From: an uncultured Clostridium sp. | Lineage (GTDB): Bacteria > Bacillota > Clostridia > UBA1212 > UBA1255 | NCBI GenBank assembly: GCA_900543695.1 | Contig: UQSG01000023.1 | Span: 1-45,562 of the forward strand | Length of the DNA: 45,562 bases | Reading direction: 5' to 3' | Shown here: positions 1-8,511 of the stretch, piece after piece | Position numbering within the stretch: position 1 is the first letter of the stretch | Layout: each line of letters starts with the position of its first letter | Translations under genes and position numbers: made by a program | The notes under the pieces: generated by a model | The model's database searches: none | Seen by the model: only the letters and a program-made list of their open reading frames with translations | What the model was told of the DNA's origin: nothing

Positions 1-2
1 AG

Positions 3-254
3 GTACATCTGGCACAGTATGGCATACAACATAAAGTGATCCGCCCCTTTACCCCAAGGCATAATGGTAAGGTAGAACGAAGCCATCGTAAGGATAATGA
101 ACGTTTTTATGCAACTCATACTTTTTATTCTTTCGAGGACTTCAGCAGGCAGCTTAAGCTTTATAATCGCAGGGACTACAACCTCTTTCCTATGAGACCG
201 CTGGGTTGGAAAACACCAAACCAAATGCTGGAAGATTTTTTATCCTCACTGTAA
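3..254 (+). CDS. IS transposase, C-terminal part (cut by window edge)
   Basis: The frame is open from the left edge (a GTG at 36 is not the real start). The visible residues include HLAQYGIQHKVIRPFTPRHNG, KVERSHRKDNERFY and a C-terminal PLGWKTPNQML segment. This is the typical end of a DDE/integrase-core transposase: the N-G-x-x-E-R-x-H stretch holds the last acidic catalytic residue (E in KVERSH). The spacing resembles IS481- or IS3-type enzymes, and I favour IS481-like. The stop is followed at about 258-275 by TTTGACAAACCTAC, which could belong to the element's terminal inverted repeat, but the other end lies outside the window. The gene is unrelated in function to the sipL-like gene that follows. 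Confidence 0.8.
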   Translation, partial: VHLAQYGIQHKVIRPFTPRHNGKVERSHRKDNERFYATHTFYSFEDFSRQLKLYNRRDYNLFPMRPLGWKTPNQMLEDFLSSL

Positions 255-388
255 CATATGTTTGACAAACCTACATCAAGAAAAAATTCATAATTTCATA
301 TCTATATTTATGTCATAAATCAGATATCGGCAACGTACTATTTAGTATATCCGCGGACCGGCGGAATAAGTAGAAGGAGGCTGTTAAA

Positions 389-1972
389 ATGCTTGATTTA
401 ATAAAAGATTATATGCGGCTGAGCTGCATTTCCCAAACGGAAAGTCAGAGCGCCGTATGCGAGTTTGACTGCATTATCCCCGACGTTTTACCGGATATGG
501 CAAAAATCCTTGCAATTGACGCCGCTGCGGGAGCGGAGGCAATCAATAAAGGAAGCGGAAGCTTGACCATTAATTTCAGGATTCAATATAAGATCCTTTA
601 TATGCCGGAGGTCGGCAATATGAACGAAGAGCTCCCGGAAGCACCGGAGATTAAATCATTTTCGGCTTTTTCTGATCATACCGCCGTTTTCGACGTCGAT
701 GCCATGGGAGAAGGGACGATCGTACGTGCGGCCTGCTGCGTAGAAAACATTGAATCTGAATACATAAACAGCCGTAAAATTGCAATCCGAACGGCCGTTC
801 GGATTCAGCCTACCATCCTCGTCACGAATGAAGAAGGCATCTGCACCGGCATTTCCGGCCTTGAGGATGTCCAGATGCAAAAAAGCAGCGTAACGCTGAG
901 TACGGTGTCAGAAAGCACAGCTGATACGATAATTGTCGACGAAGATATCGAGTTGTCCGGAGGCAAGGCTGCCTATAAAGAATTGCTGCGCACGGACGCG
1001 ATTCTTTCTGACATTACATGCTCAGTGTCGGGCGACAAGCTGCTTATAAAAGGGAATCTTGAAACCTGCACGCTTTACGTTTCGGATGACAGGATTCAAA
1101 GCGTGCAGATCATTGAAAACGAAATTCCATTTGTCCACAGCATCGAGGTTGAAACGATCGGCGAAGATATTTTATGGAAAACGGACTTTATTTTAAAGAG
1201 CTATAAAGCAGAAATCTGTCAGGACAGCGACGGCGAAAACCGCATTTTGCATGTCGAAGCGGAAATTGCGGCAACGGCCGACGCATATACAATGCAAACC
1301 TTTGAAGTGCTCAGCGACGCCTATTCCCTGTCGCAGGCATTCACCCTCGAAAAAACGGATATTACCGGGATGCTGATCATGGATGACGTCACCGGACAGT
1401 TTGTGCTTCGCGATGCGGCTTCTAAGGCGGAGGAGCAGCCGGAAATTTCTCAGATTGTCAATGTTACGGCAATGGTCGGTCATGTCAGGACACAGGTTGA
1501 AGACGGAAGAGTCAATGCAGAGGGAGAAATCATCTGTAATATTTTATACATGTCCGCAAACGGCGAACAGCCGATTTCCTCTTTCCTGACGCGTCTTCCC
1601 TTCACGCAGAGTTTTGACAGCCGTCAGGCAAAAATCGGCATGGAAGCCTGCATGAGCTTTGAGATTAATCATGTAAGCTTCAATATCATGTCGCCGTCGG
1701 AAATCGAGCTCAGAATTTCTGTTTCTGCAAAGGGAACGGTTGTAAAATATTGCAAAATTCCGGTCATCAGCAGCGTAACGCAGCCCGATGATCCGTACCT
1801 CTGCGGAGACGATAACAGGCCTTCTATTCTTTTATATGTGGTGCAGCCCGGAGATACGCTCTGGAAGATTGCAAAACGTTATAATGCTCCGGTCGAGCTT
1901 CTGAAGGAGGTCAATCAGCTTAAAAACCCGGAGCTGATTCTTCCTGGTCAGAAGCTCCTGATTCCAAGATAA
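389..1972 (+). CDS. sipL: SipL-like spore morphogenesis protein (SPOCS/DUF3794 domains + LysM)
   Basis: A 527-residue protein with an ATG preceded by AAGGAGG at 374-380 (spacing 8). The N-terminal two thirds look like successive SPOCS (DUF3794) beta domains, roughly at residues 30-130, 185-285 and 320-460, including LLIKGNLETCTLYVSDD and AEGEIICNILYMS, which are typical of that fold. Residues about 483-526 are a LysM domain (YVVQPGDTLWKIAKRYNAPV, then LILPGQKLLIP). In Clostridioides difficile this architecture defines SipL, which binds SpoIVA through LysM and helps encase the forespore in coat; there is no signal peptide, as expected for a mother-cell cytosolic protein. Its 3' end overlaps the convergent psd gene by 53 bp. 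The family call is firm; the symbol is transferred by architecture. Confidence 0.85.
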   Translation: MLDLIKDYMRLSCISQTESQSAVCEFDCIIPDVLPDMAKILAIDAAAGAEAINKGSGSLTINFRIQYKILYMPEVGNMNEELPEAPEIKSFSAFSDHTAVFDVDAMGEGTIVRAACCVENIESEYINSRKIAIRTAVRIQPTILVTNEEGICTGISGLEDVQMQKSSVTLSTVSESTADTIIVDEDIELSGGKAAYKELLRTDAILSDITCSVSGDKLLIKGNLETCTLYVSDDRIQSVQIIENEIPFVHSIEVETIGEDILWKTDFILKSYKAEICQDSDGENRILHVEAEIAATADAYTMQTFEVLSDAYSLSQAFTLEKTDITGMLIMDDVTGQFVLRDAASKAEEQPEISQIVNVTAMVGHVRTQVEDGRVNAEGEIICNILYMSANGEQPISSFLTRLPFTQSFDSRQAKIGMEACMSFEINHVSFNIMSPSEIELRISVSAKGTVVKYCKIPVISSVTQPDDPYLCGDDNRPSILLYVVQPGDTLWKIAKRYNAPVELLKEVNQLKNPELILPGQKLLIPR

Positions 1973-2846
1973 AATACGGTTCCGGGCGTCTGCCGATTTT
2001 TTCTCCCATTTTTACAATTGTTTCACAGTCATCTCCGGTGTTCATCAGAATATCCGGAGATATTTCTACTTTGTTTTTCTGAAAAAGCAGGATAACAGTG
2101 GAACCGCCGAATTCAAAGCGCCCCTTTTCTTCGCCTCTATGCGTTTGATAAGCGGCGCCATGATAATTGACGATTTTACCGACAAGCAGGGCGCCGACCT
2201 CCAGATGAATCATGCGTCCGAAACGGATCGTATCGATCACGGTGTATTCGCGGCAGTTTTCCTGATAAATCGGAGCATGCTCTGCCGCGGCAGGATTTAC
2301 CGTATGAAATACGCCTGGAATATAAATGTTTTCCCCTTTTACGCCTTCATCAATATAGCAGTAGCGATGGTAATCATCGACCGTGAGGCGGATTATGACG
2401 CAGATTCCCCCGTGAAACTGAGCGGCAAGCTCTTTGTTTTTCAATAACGAGGACACGGTATACACCGTATTTTTTACAGTAAACCTTGTGGCTTCATCGA
2501 TTTTGAAGGCTGTCGCTTTGCCATCGCACGGACTGATCAGGACGTCCGGGCTGTGAGCTGCCGGGCGTTGACCTTCTCTGATCCTGCGTGTAAAGAAATC
2601 GTTGTACGAGGCGTATTTCCGTTCCTCATATTGGCTCATGTCAATTGAATTCTTTTTTACAAAGCCTTTTATAAAAAAGGCGGAAAAGCGGGTGCGGAAT
2701 GCACATGCGCAGATTCGTGTCACAGGCCTTGTGATCAGCAGCCGGAGCAGCAGGCGCCCTGCCCTTCTGCCGTAAAGAAAGCGAAGAAATTTGTCCTGTC
2801 CTGTTTCCTTGACGATAAGGGTTCCCGCTCTGTTCTTGTACCGCAT
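1920..2846 (-). CDS. psd: phosphatidylserine decarboxylase proenzyme
   Basis: A 308-residue protein. It converts phosphatidylserine to phosphatidylethanolamine at the membrane, using a pyruvoyl group generated by self-cleavage. The self-cleavage motif GGST is at residues 247-250 within FEFGGST, and the other triad residues are visible as D108 (LISPCDGK) and H160 (DDYHRY). The N-terminal part (YNDFFTRRI) is typical of the clostridial/type II branch. It lies 6 bp downstream of pssA, so substrate production and use are co-transcribed. The C-terminal 17 codons run into the convergent sipL-like gene; both reading frames look intact, so this is a genuine tail-to-tail overlap. Confidence 0.95.
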   Translation of the reverse strand: MRYKNRAGTLIVKETGQDKFLRFLYGRRAGRLLLRLLITRPVTRICACAFRTRFSAFFIKGFVKKNSIDMSQYEERKYASYNDFFTRRIREGQRPAAHSPDVLISPCDGKATAFKIDEATRFTVKNTVYTVSSLLKNKELAAQFHGGICVIIRLTVDDYHRYCYIDEGVKGENIYIPGVFHTVNPAAAEHAPIYQENCREYTVIDTIRFGRMIHLEVGALLVGKIVNYHGAAYQTHRGEEKGRFEFGGSTVILLFQKNKVEISPDILMNTGDDCETIVKMGEKIGRRPEPYFILESGASDQEESAPGF

Positions 2847-2852
2847 GACGAC

Positions 2853-3509
2853 TTACCTGATAAGAATGCCGGCCACAATCAGGAGGCCCAGAATTCCCAT
2901 TACTACGGTTTCCTTTATGCCTGGCTTTTTCACCTTGATATCCCATACGAACAGAAAGGCCACCAGAAACATAATGATAGTGTATATCAGATTCATGCTT
3001 GGGATCTGAATTGGAATTTTGGGTTTATAACGATTGACAAGGCCCTCGACCGCATAGATGAACGGAAAGATCAGCGCGGATGAGGTGATAGGAAGGCCCT
3101 GATAATACTTCCTGTTTTCACTTGTCTGATGCTGCCGTTCGTTTTCCACGACATTAAAATATGCGAGCCGGATGACGCCGCCGAGTACGAACAGGGCTCC
3201 GGCAAGCATGCTGATCCAATGCTTGCGGCTGATCGTGATTACGATAAAGGCGGGATAAACTCCAAAGCAGATCAGGTCGCACAGCGAATCAATCTGGATT
3301 CCGAATTCCCTTGCTTCCGGGGAGCGATTGGTACGGCGCGCAATTTTGCCGTCAAACATATCGCAAAGACCAGAAAAGAGAAGGCAGAGGAATGCAATTT
3401 TGATCGCCCAGGGATTGCTGCGGGCGACACTCAGATTTGCCATCCCGAAGAAGGAGGACAAGAGGCCTATGTAAGTCAGTATCACCGAGACATTATAATA
3501 TCCAATCAT
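2853..3509 (-). CDS. pssA: CDP-diacylglycerol--serine O-phosphatidyltransferase
   Basis: A 218-residue membrane enzyme making phosphatidylserine from CDP-diacylglycerol and L-serine. The CDP-alcohol phosphatidyltransferase signature is clear near residues 49-77: DMFDG, AR, then FG, IDSLCD, with the conserved Asp residues in place. The remainder is a set of hydrophobic helices, including a C-terminal pair. It overlaps the upstream membrane-protein gene by 4 bp (ATGA) and is followed 6 bp later by psd. Together the two form the complete PS-to-PE branch. Translational coupling to the upstream gene is likely. Confidence 0.95.
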   Translation of the reverse strand: MIGYYNVSVILTYIGLLSSFFGMANLSVARSNPWAIKIAFLCLLFSGLCDMFDGKIARRTNRSPEAREFGIQIDSLCDLICFGVYPAFIVITISRKHWISMLAGALFVLGGVIRLAYFNVVENERQHQTSENRKYYQGLPITSSALIFPFIYAVEGLVNRYKPKIPIQIPSMNLIYTIIMFLVAFLFVWDIKVKKPGIKETVVMGILGLLIVAGILIR

Positions 3510-4540
3510 TTCCGATCACCTTTTCTTTTGTTTGCCGACGCAATTCGTCTGCTTCCGGTCACATAGGATATAACCGTAACCGCTGCGCCGATGATAACAA
3601 GTACATAATAATTGATTCCTCTGCTGAAAAGCAAGCCGGAAACCAAAAAATTTCCTGTAAAAATCTGGTCATACATCGTCAAAAAGCCCTCTTCGTTTGC
3701 TCCGATACCGCCCGGCAGCGGCAGGATATCGAGCGACAGCGAAAGAATCGTCTGCAGCGTTATGATTTCAAAAAATGAAGTGCCGCTGAGTCCGAAGGAT
3801 CTGTATACGACATATGTGATAGAGAAAAAGCACATTCTCTGAAATGCCGTAATGAGGAATACGTTCAGCATTACGCCGAAATGGGATTTAATGAATACGG
3901 AGCCCGATTTATATCTGTCTATGGATTCATATACCTTCCCCATGATTTTCTCTTTGTTTCTGACCAGTCGGATTTTTGAGAGCAGGTTCATACATTTTAT
4001 CGTAATTTTCTCGGCGATGACCGGCTTATAGATCAGCAGTCCGAGCGCTGCGATGAAGATCACGTTCAGCACCAGGCTGAAAATATATACGTACCCCATA
4101 TATCCGATATGCGCTTTGACAAACGGAAGATGAAGCAATACAAGCACGCCGCTGATTACGACAAGTGCGGTTTTGTATACCATCGTAACGATACACAATA
4201 CCAGTGAGGAAAGCCCCGCATCCACCCCATCTCTTGCCATCCAGATGACTTGAGCCGGCTGTCCGCCTGTTGCAGAGGGCGTCACCGCGCAGAAAAAAAA
4301 TCCTACGAAAGAATATTTGAAGCATTTATGGAAGCGCAGATCTGTCCCCATATTTTTCATAAGATATTTGATGATAAACGATTCGCAAGCCACATAGAGA
4401 ATCAGCAGCGCGATTCCGACCAGCAAATATTCCGGCTTGGCCTGGCGCATTGCCTCTATGATTTCCGGCAGCTTCTGCTCGCTCAGGATCAGATAAGCGG
4501 CAAGCAGCAGCAGTACGATGATGACTACCGCGTTAATCAT
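3506..4540 (-). CDS. LPG-synthase-type transmembrane domain protein (UPF0104/YbhN-like)
   Basis: A 344-residue polytopic protein with about eight hydrophobic helices. The family hallmarks SATGGQPAQ (around residue 90) and LPLPGGIGANEEGF (around residue 275) match the lysylphosphatidylglycerol synthase transmembrane domain. The soluble aminoacyltransferase domain of MprF is absent, so lysyl-PG synthesis is not expected; a lipid flippase or lipid-handling role is the usual guess for stand-alone members. Its place between a PAP2 phosphatase and pssA/psd supports a role in phospholipid movement. The closest strong Shine-Dalgarno (GGGAGGGAG, about 4562-4571) lies about 20 nt before the chosen ATG, so a non-AUG start a few codons upstream cannot be excluded. 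Confidence 0.85.
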   Translation of the reverse strand: MINAVVIIVLLLLAAYLILSEQKLPEIIEAMRQAKPEYLLVGIALLILYVACESFIIKYLMKNMGTDLRFHKCFKYSFVGFFFCAVTPSATGGQPAQVIWMARDGVDAGLSSLVLCIVTMVYKTALVVISGVLVLLHLPFVKAHIGYMGYVYIFSLVLNVIFIAALGLLIYKPVIAEKITIKCMNLLSKIRLVRNKEKIMGKVYESIDRYKSGSVFIKSHFGVMLNVFLITAFQRMCFFSITYVVYRSFGLSGTSFFEIITLQTILSLSLDILPLPGGIGANEEGFLTMYDQIFTGNFLVSGLLFSRGINYYVLVIIGAAVTVISYVTGSRRIASANKRKGDRK

Positions 4541-4600
4541 GTATTTTACAGATTTTCTCGTAATTCTCCCTCCCGCTCCGAGCTCGTCTTTTCTTCTGTA

Positions 4601-5278
4601 TTATTCTAGCTTCAGCAGCTTTTTATTTATTTTTGTAAATGCTCCTGCAAAAACGCGCTGCAGCTGCTTTTTGCGGACAAAGAACGCGCCGAGCTCCGCA
4701 AGCAGAACCCCGCCGAAAAGATCGGCCATATAGTGCTGTTTTACGAATTGCGTCGATGCAAATACAGCAAGCGCGCAGAAACAGACGGCGGCTTTTCCGA
4801 AAAGCGATATATTTTTCATCCGGCGGACGCCGATAAAACACAGCCAGCTGGCAAGGCAATGCATGGACGGAAACAGATTCAGCGCCGGCGTATCGGCCTT
4901 GTAAATCAGATCCAGCAGCCACAGCGTAAAAGTGTCCGTGCCGATCTCCGGGCGCACAATTGTCGTCGGCAAAAAGACGTAGAACAAGAAACAAACAAAA
5001 AACGTCACGGTTACTGATGCGACCAACGCATAAAAATTGTCCCGATCCCCCGAGGCCACCACGAAAAAGGTGACAAGCCAGAAAATATAGCTGCCCACGT
5101 ATATGTAAATAAACCATGCGACCAACGGCACCTGCCGGTCCAGCGCCGTTTCAAAATTAAACGGTCCGTATGGCATATGCAGAAATTTTGCACAGAAGTA
5201 GAAAAGAACGTACTGGAGCAAAACAAAAACGAGCGGGATCAGACAATATAAGCTTTTCCGGAATCTGTTTTCTGGCAT
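4601..5278 (-). CDS. PAP2-family membrane phosphatase
   Basis: A 225-residue protein with about six transmembrane segments. The PAP2 motifs are present in order: a weak first motif, NLFPSMHCLASW (central S-x-H motif, about residue 138) and KQHYMADLFGG (final H-x3-D motif, about residue 180). The family dephosphorylates lipid phosphates such as phosphatidic acid, PGP or undecaprenyl pyrophosphate, or exchanges headgroups; the substrate cannot be read from sequence. As first gene of the phospholipid operon it probably acts on lipid phosphates linked to PE synthesis. GAGAGG lies 9 nt before the ATG and a good sigma-A promoter lies about 40-65 nt upstream. Confidence 0.85.
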   Translation of the reverse strand: MPENRFRKSLYCLIPLVFVLLQYVLFYFCAKFLHMPYGPFNFETALDRQVPLVAWFIYIYVGSYIFWLVTFFVVASGDRDNFYALVASVTVTFFVCFLFYVFLPTTIVRPEIGTDTFTLWLLDLIYKADTPALNLFPSMHCLASWLCFIGVRRMKNISLFGKAAVCFCALAVFASTQFVKQHYMADLFGGVLLAELGAFFVRKKQLQRVFAGAFTKINKKLLKLE

Positions 5279-5316
5279 TTCCCATTTCCTCTCAATAAGA
5301 AAAGTTTCTTTTCGAT

Positions 5317-5343
5317 ATTATAATGAATCGGGGAAATTGTCAA
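5317..5343 (-). promoter_or_regulatory. sigma-A promoter of the phospholipid operon
   Basis: On the minus strand TTGACA (5338-5343) is followed after 15 nt by TATAATAT; using TAATAT as the -10 gives the ideal 17-nt spacer. It reads into the PAP2 gene 40 nt away. Confidence 0.65.
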
Positions 5344-5367
5344 ACCGGGCGCGGGAATCTGTGTGTT

Positions 5368-6894
5368 TTATCGGGAACGTTTCTTTTTTTGGGAATGCGC
5401 GGAAAGCAATGCCATTATGACAATGCAAAGTACGCAGGCGGCCATGGCGCAGTATATCAGAATCGTACGGAGTTCCGGCTTTTGCTCTGATTCTGTCCGT
5501 TCTGCGGTCTGCCGAGGGGAGGGAACGGCCGTCGGCGCTGTCGTCGGCATTTCCGGCTCCGCCGTCGGTTCTTCCAATGGAGGATCCTGAACCTGATCGC
5601 GATACAGCGTAATATGATCCAGAAAATCCGCCTTTGTATCCGGCCCCACGGTGGTCCGATACAAGCCGTATTCGCAGGGGCTGTACCGTGTGATTTCCGA
5701 CGCCTTTGTAATGGTATCTGCTTCACCATCTCCGGTACCGGTCAGCCATCTTGTAAACCAGGTCCACTGCTGGGAACGATGGCAGGCGTACCCCTCTTTA
5801 GAAACTTCAAACGCCGTTTTCCCGCCGAATCGGGAAAGCGGTTCGTCCCAGTTCATTACAATCTTGTTTTCATCCCAGAGGTGAATATACGTTTTGGGCA
5901 CAACCCAGGTTCCGTAGTGCGCCGAGTCCGGATAAGCCTGCGGATCGGCGGCAGGCTCCAGAGCCTTTTGGAGACTGTACGTATTTGCGATATGCGCACC
6001 ATGCTGATATTCCCCATTGATATCGTGCCCGACGATGACCTGCGGTTTAAACCGGCGGATCATTTCTACCTGAAATTCAATGAGCGCATCCTCGCCGAAA
6101 ATTTCCAGCGTGCGCCGCAGTGTTTCTTCCGGAGATTCTCCTTCCCTGCTCAGTGTATCGGCATCATCCGGAAAAGGTCCGACAATCGGATAGTTTCGTA
6201 CTCCGACCGTCCATAATCCGTTGATTTGCTCGTGAGGCCTGTTCTGTACGTCCCAGTGATTCGTTAAATACACGACTTGTACGGCCGCGCCGATTTCGCC
6301 GGCATAATAAGGCAGAATTCCCGCAAAAAAAAGCTGTTCATCATCTGAATGCGTCGAAAACAGCATCAGATCGGCCTGCTGGCAGGGCGGCTGCCATACC
6401 TGCACCCAATCCGGAAGATTGCCTTCTGTAAACGCATATATATCGCAGACGGCAATGTCCTTTGGAATCGACACTGTTGCTTCGTTCACTGCCGTCCCCG
6501 TCTGTTCGCGGAGATCGACAAATTCATGAAGATAGCCGTACTGTCCGAGCGTGTAGGAAGCGCCGGCTGCGGAAAGCGTCCATTCGCCCGGAATTTTATT
6601 CCAAATAATATAGATCGAGGAAAATGCCTCTTCGCTGCTGATTTTCAGCTGATCTCCTCCCGAGAGCGTGACATATGTGGTATAGTCCGCATCTAAAAGC
6701 CGTTCTGAATCCAGAGCCTTGTTCTCTCCCCCGTTTCCGGACAGCGAAAGCGTGCAAGCTGCACTGATGTCCTCCGCCTTCGTCGGGAAAGCTCCGATCC
6801 CCGGGCTGATAAAAAGCCACAGCACCGCAAAAAGCAAAAGTGCGGCAGGCAGACGGCGATCATTTCCTCCGGCGTGATTCGTTAGCGTTTTCAC
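5368..6894 (-). CDS. secreted, membrane-anchored PIG-L family deacetylase
   Basis: A 508-residue protein starting at GTG with GGGTGA just upstream. Residues 15-35 form a signal/anchor helix. Residues about 45-160 are a beta-rich region of unknown role, perhaps a carbohydrate-binding-like module. The PIG-L/LmbE catalytic domain follows: a metal-binding motif THSDDE (H182, D184, D185, E186), then GHDINGEYQHGAH (H290, H298, H301). The family removes N-acetyl groups from GlcNAc-type sugars using zinc. The C-terminus has a Pro/Thr/Glu-rich linker (about 440-470), a transmembrane helix (about 480-500) and a basic tail. An extracellular role in modifying wall or surface glycans is inferred. Thr replaces Pro in the usual P-H-x-D-D-E motif. 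Confidence 0.85.
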   Translation of the reverse strand: MKTLTNHAGGNDRRLPAALLLFAVLWLFISPGIGAFPTKAEDISAACTLSLSGNGGENKALDSERLLDADYTTYVTLSGGDQLKISSEEAFSSIYIIWNKIPGEWTLSAAGASYTLGQYGYLHEFVDLREQTGTAVNEATVSIPKDIAVCDIYAFTEGNLPDWVQVWQPPCQQADLMLFSTHSDDEQLFFAGILPYYAGEIGAAVQVVYLTNHWDVQNRPHEQINGLWTVGVRNYPIVGPFPDDADTLSREGESPEETLRRTLEIFGEDALIEFQVEMIRRFKPQVIVGHDINGEYQHGAHIANTYSLQKALEPAADPQAYPDSAHYGTWVVPKTYIHLWDENKIVMNWDEPLSRFGGKTAFEVSKEGYACHRSQQWTWFTRWLTGTGDGEADTITKASEITRYSPCEYGLYRTTVGPDTKADFLDHITLYRDQVQDPPLEEPTAEPEMPTTAPTAVPSPRQTAERTESEQKPELRTILIYCAMAACVLCIVIMALLSAHSQKKKRSR

Positions 6895-6914
6895 ACAATC
6901 ACCCGATTCCTTCG

Positions 6915-8384
6915 TCAGACCTTCGCAGCATCCTGCGGGATATTGATCTTTTTGATAAATTCATCATTATTGGCTGTTTTTGTCATCTTATTCACGATCA
7001 TTTCCGTAACGTCTCCCGTACCGAGGTTCGACATTGCGCGGCGGATTGCAAATACACTGTTCAGCTCCTTCTCAGAAAGCAGGAGCTCCTCCTTCCGCGT
7101 GCCTGACTTGTTGATATCAATGGCAGGGAAAATCCGTTTCTCGGAGAGCTTTCTGTCAAGATGAAGCTCCATGTTTCCGGTGCCCTTGAATTCCTCAAAA
7201 ATGACGTCGTCCATTTTGCTGCCCGTATCAATCAGCGCGGTTGCCACAATCGTCAGGCTTCCCCCGCCGCGGATATTTCTTGCGGCGCCGAAAAACCGTT
7301 TTGGATTATACAGAGCGCCTGGATCAAGGCCTCCGGAGAGCGATCGGCCCGTTGGAGCGATTGTAATATTATATGCTCTTGCCAGACGCGTCAGGCTGTC
7401 CATGAGGATCACGACGTCGTTGCCGTGCTCTACAAGGCGTTTCGCCCGTTCGAATACCATTTCCGATACCTTAATGTGTTTCTCCGGCATTTCATCAAAG
7501 GTAGAAGAAATGACGTCTCCCTTGACCGATTCGCGCATATCGGTTACCTCTTCCGGGCGTTCGTCTATTAACAATATAATCAGCTTGATTTCCGGGTAAT
7601 TTTCCGATATGGCATTTGCGATTTTTTTGAGGAGGACCGTCTTTCCGGCCTTCGGCGGCGACACGATCATGCCTCTTTGTCCTTTTCCGATGGGTGCAAT
7701 CAAATCGATCAGACGGGTAGAAAGCTCGTTCTGAACCGTTTCCAGACGGATTTTTTCGTCCGGATAGATCGGCGTAAGCGATTCAAAGGGCTTCCGTTTG
7801 AATGCCGCTTCAATCGAATCTCCGTTAATCGTATTAATAAAGCAAAGGGCGTGATATTTGTCGTTTTCCCGCTGCATCTTGCTTCTGCCGCGGATTTGAT
7901 CGCCTGTTTTCAGCCCGAATTTCCGGATCAGCGTTGGCGGGACGTAAACGTCCTTGCTGCCCGACAGATATTTTCCAACGCGGAGGAACCCATAGCCTTC
8001 CGGTAAAATTTCCAAAAGTCCTTCCGCCTCTTCCGTATTATCCTGGGGTTTGGCTTCATCTTTTTTTTCTTCCTGTTCTGCGTTTTCCTCCGTTTTTGGT
8101 GTGGTGCCTTCGGAAGTTTCATTCTTTTTTTGACGTTTCGACGTGCCGCTTTTCCGGCCTCTCCTGCTTTTCGTTGGAGCCGGACGTTCCTGTTCCTGCT
8201 CCTGCTCCAGTTCGGCCGCCGGCTCCGCCGTTTCTTCTTTCGATTCCGCGGCTTTCTGTTCGCTGTCTAAAATTGCTTCAATCAGCTCCTGTTTTGTCAT
8301 TTTGGTCATGGACTTAATGCCAAGCATTTTGCCAATGTAACGCAGATCGCTGATTTTTTTCTTTTTGAGATCTTCAAGATCCAT
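6915..8384 (-). CDS. rho: transcription termination factor Rho with long N-terminal insert
   Basis: An RNA-dependent hexameric helicase. Residues 1-45 are the Rho-N domain, followed by a charged, low-complexity linker (about residues 45-125, very rich in Glu, Lys, Gln and Thr). The RNA-binding cold-shock-like domain includes EGYGFLRV. The ATPase core has Walker A SPPKAGKT and Walker B VVILMDSLTRLARAYN, with the typical Q- and R-loop region (TGRSLSGGLDPGALYNPKRFFGAARN). An in-frame ATG nine codons upstream (8411) lacks a ribosome site; the ATG at 8384 has AAGG-TTGGTG before it and gives the family's usual MDLEDLKKKK start, so it was chosen. A separate promoter lies at the dnaC-like gene's end. 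Confidence 0.95.
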   Translation of the reverse strand: MDLEDLKKKKISDLRYIGKMLGIKSMTKMTKQELIEAILDSEQKAAESKEETAEPAAELEQEQEQERPAPTKSRRGRKSGTSKRQKKNETSEGTTPKTEENAEQEEKKDEAKPQDNTEEAEGLLEILPEGYGFLRVGKYLSGSKDVYVPPTLIRKFGLKTGDQIRGRSKMQRENDKYHALCFINTINGDSIEAAFKRKPFESLTPIYPDEKIRLETVQNELSTRLIDLIAPIGKGQRGMIVSPPKAGKTVLLKKIANAISENYPEIKLIILLIDERPEEVTDMRESVKGDVISSTFDEMPEKHIKVSEMVFERAKRLVEHGNDVVILMDSLTRLARAYNITIAPTGRSLSGGLDPGALYNPKRFFGAARNIRGGGSLTIVATALIDTGSKMDDVIFEEFKGTGNMELHLDRKLSEKRIFPAIDINKSGTRKEELLLSEKELNSVFAIRRAMSNLGTGDVTEMIVNKMTKTANNDEFIKKINIPQDAAKV

Positions 8385-8482
8385 TGATACACCAACCTTA
8401 TATTTATTCATGATTCAGTTATGAAAGGAAAGACTTTATTAAATGTATGCCTGACAGAGGGAAAACGCCCTACAATTTTGTT

Positions 8483-8511
8483 ATGCTAATCGATAACGCA
8501 ATATTTGTCAA
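8483..8511 (-). promoter_or_regulatory. promoter and leader of rho
   Basis: Minus strand TTGACA (8506-8511), 17 nt, TAGCAT (8483-8488). The -35 overlaps the stop of the preceding helicase-loader gene. GTTAT...ATAAC arms (8480-8497) span the -10 and spacer, and an AGGG-CGTTTT-CCCT hairpin lies just downstream in the leader; both could serve regulation, but this is unproven. Confidence 0.6.
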
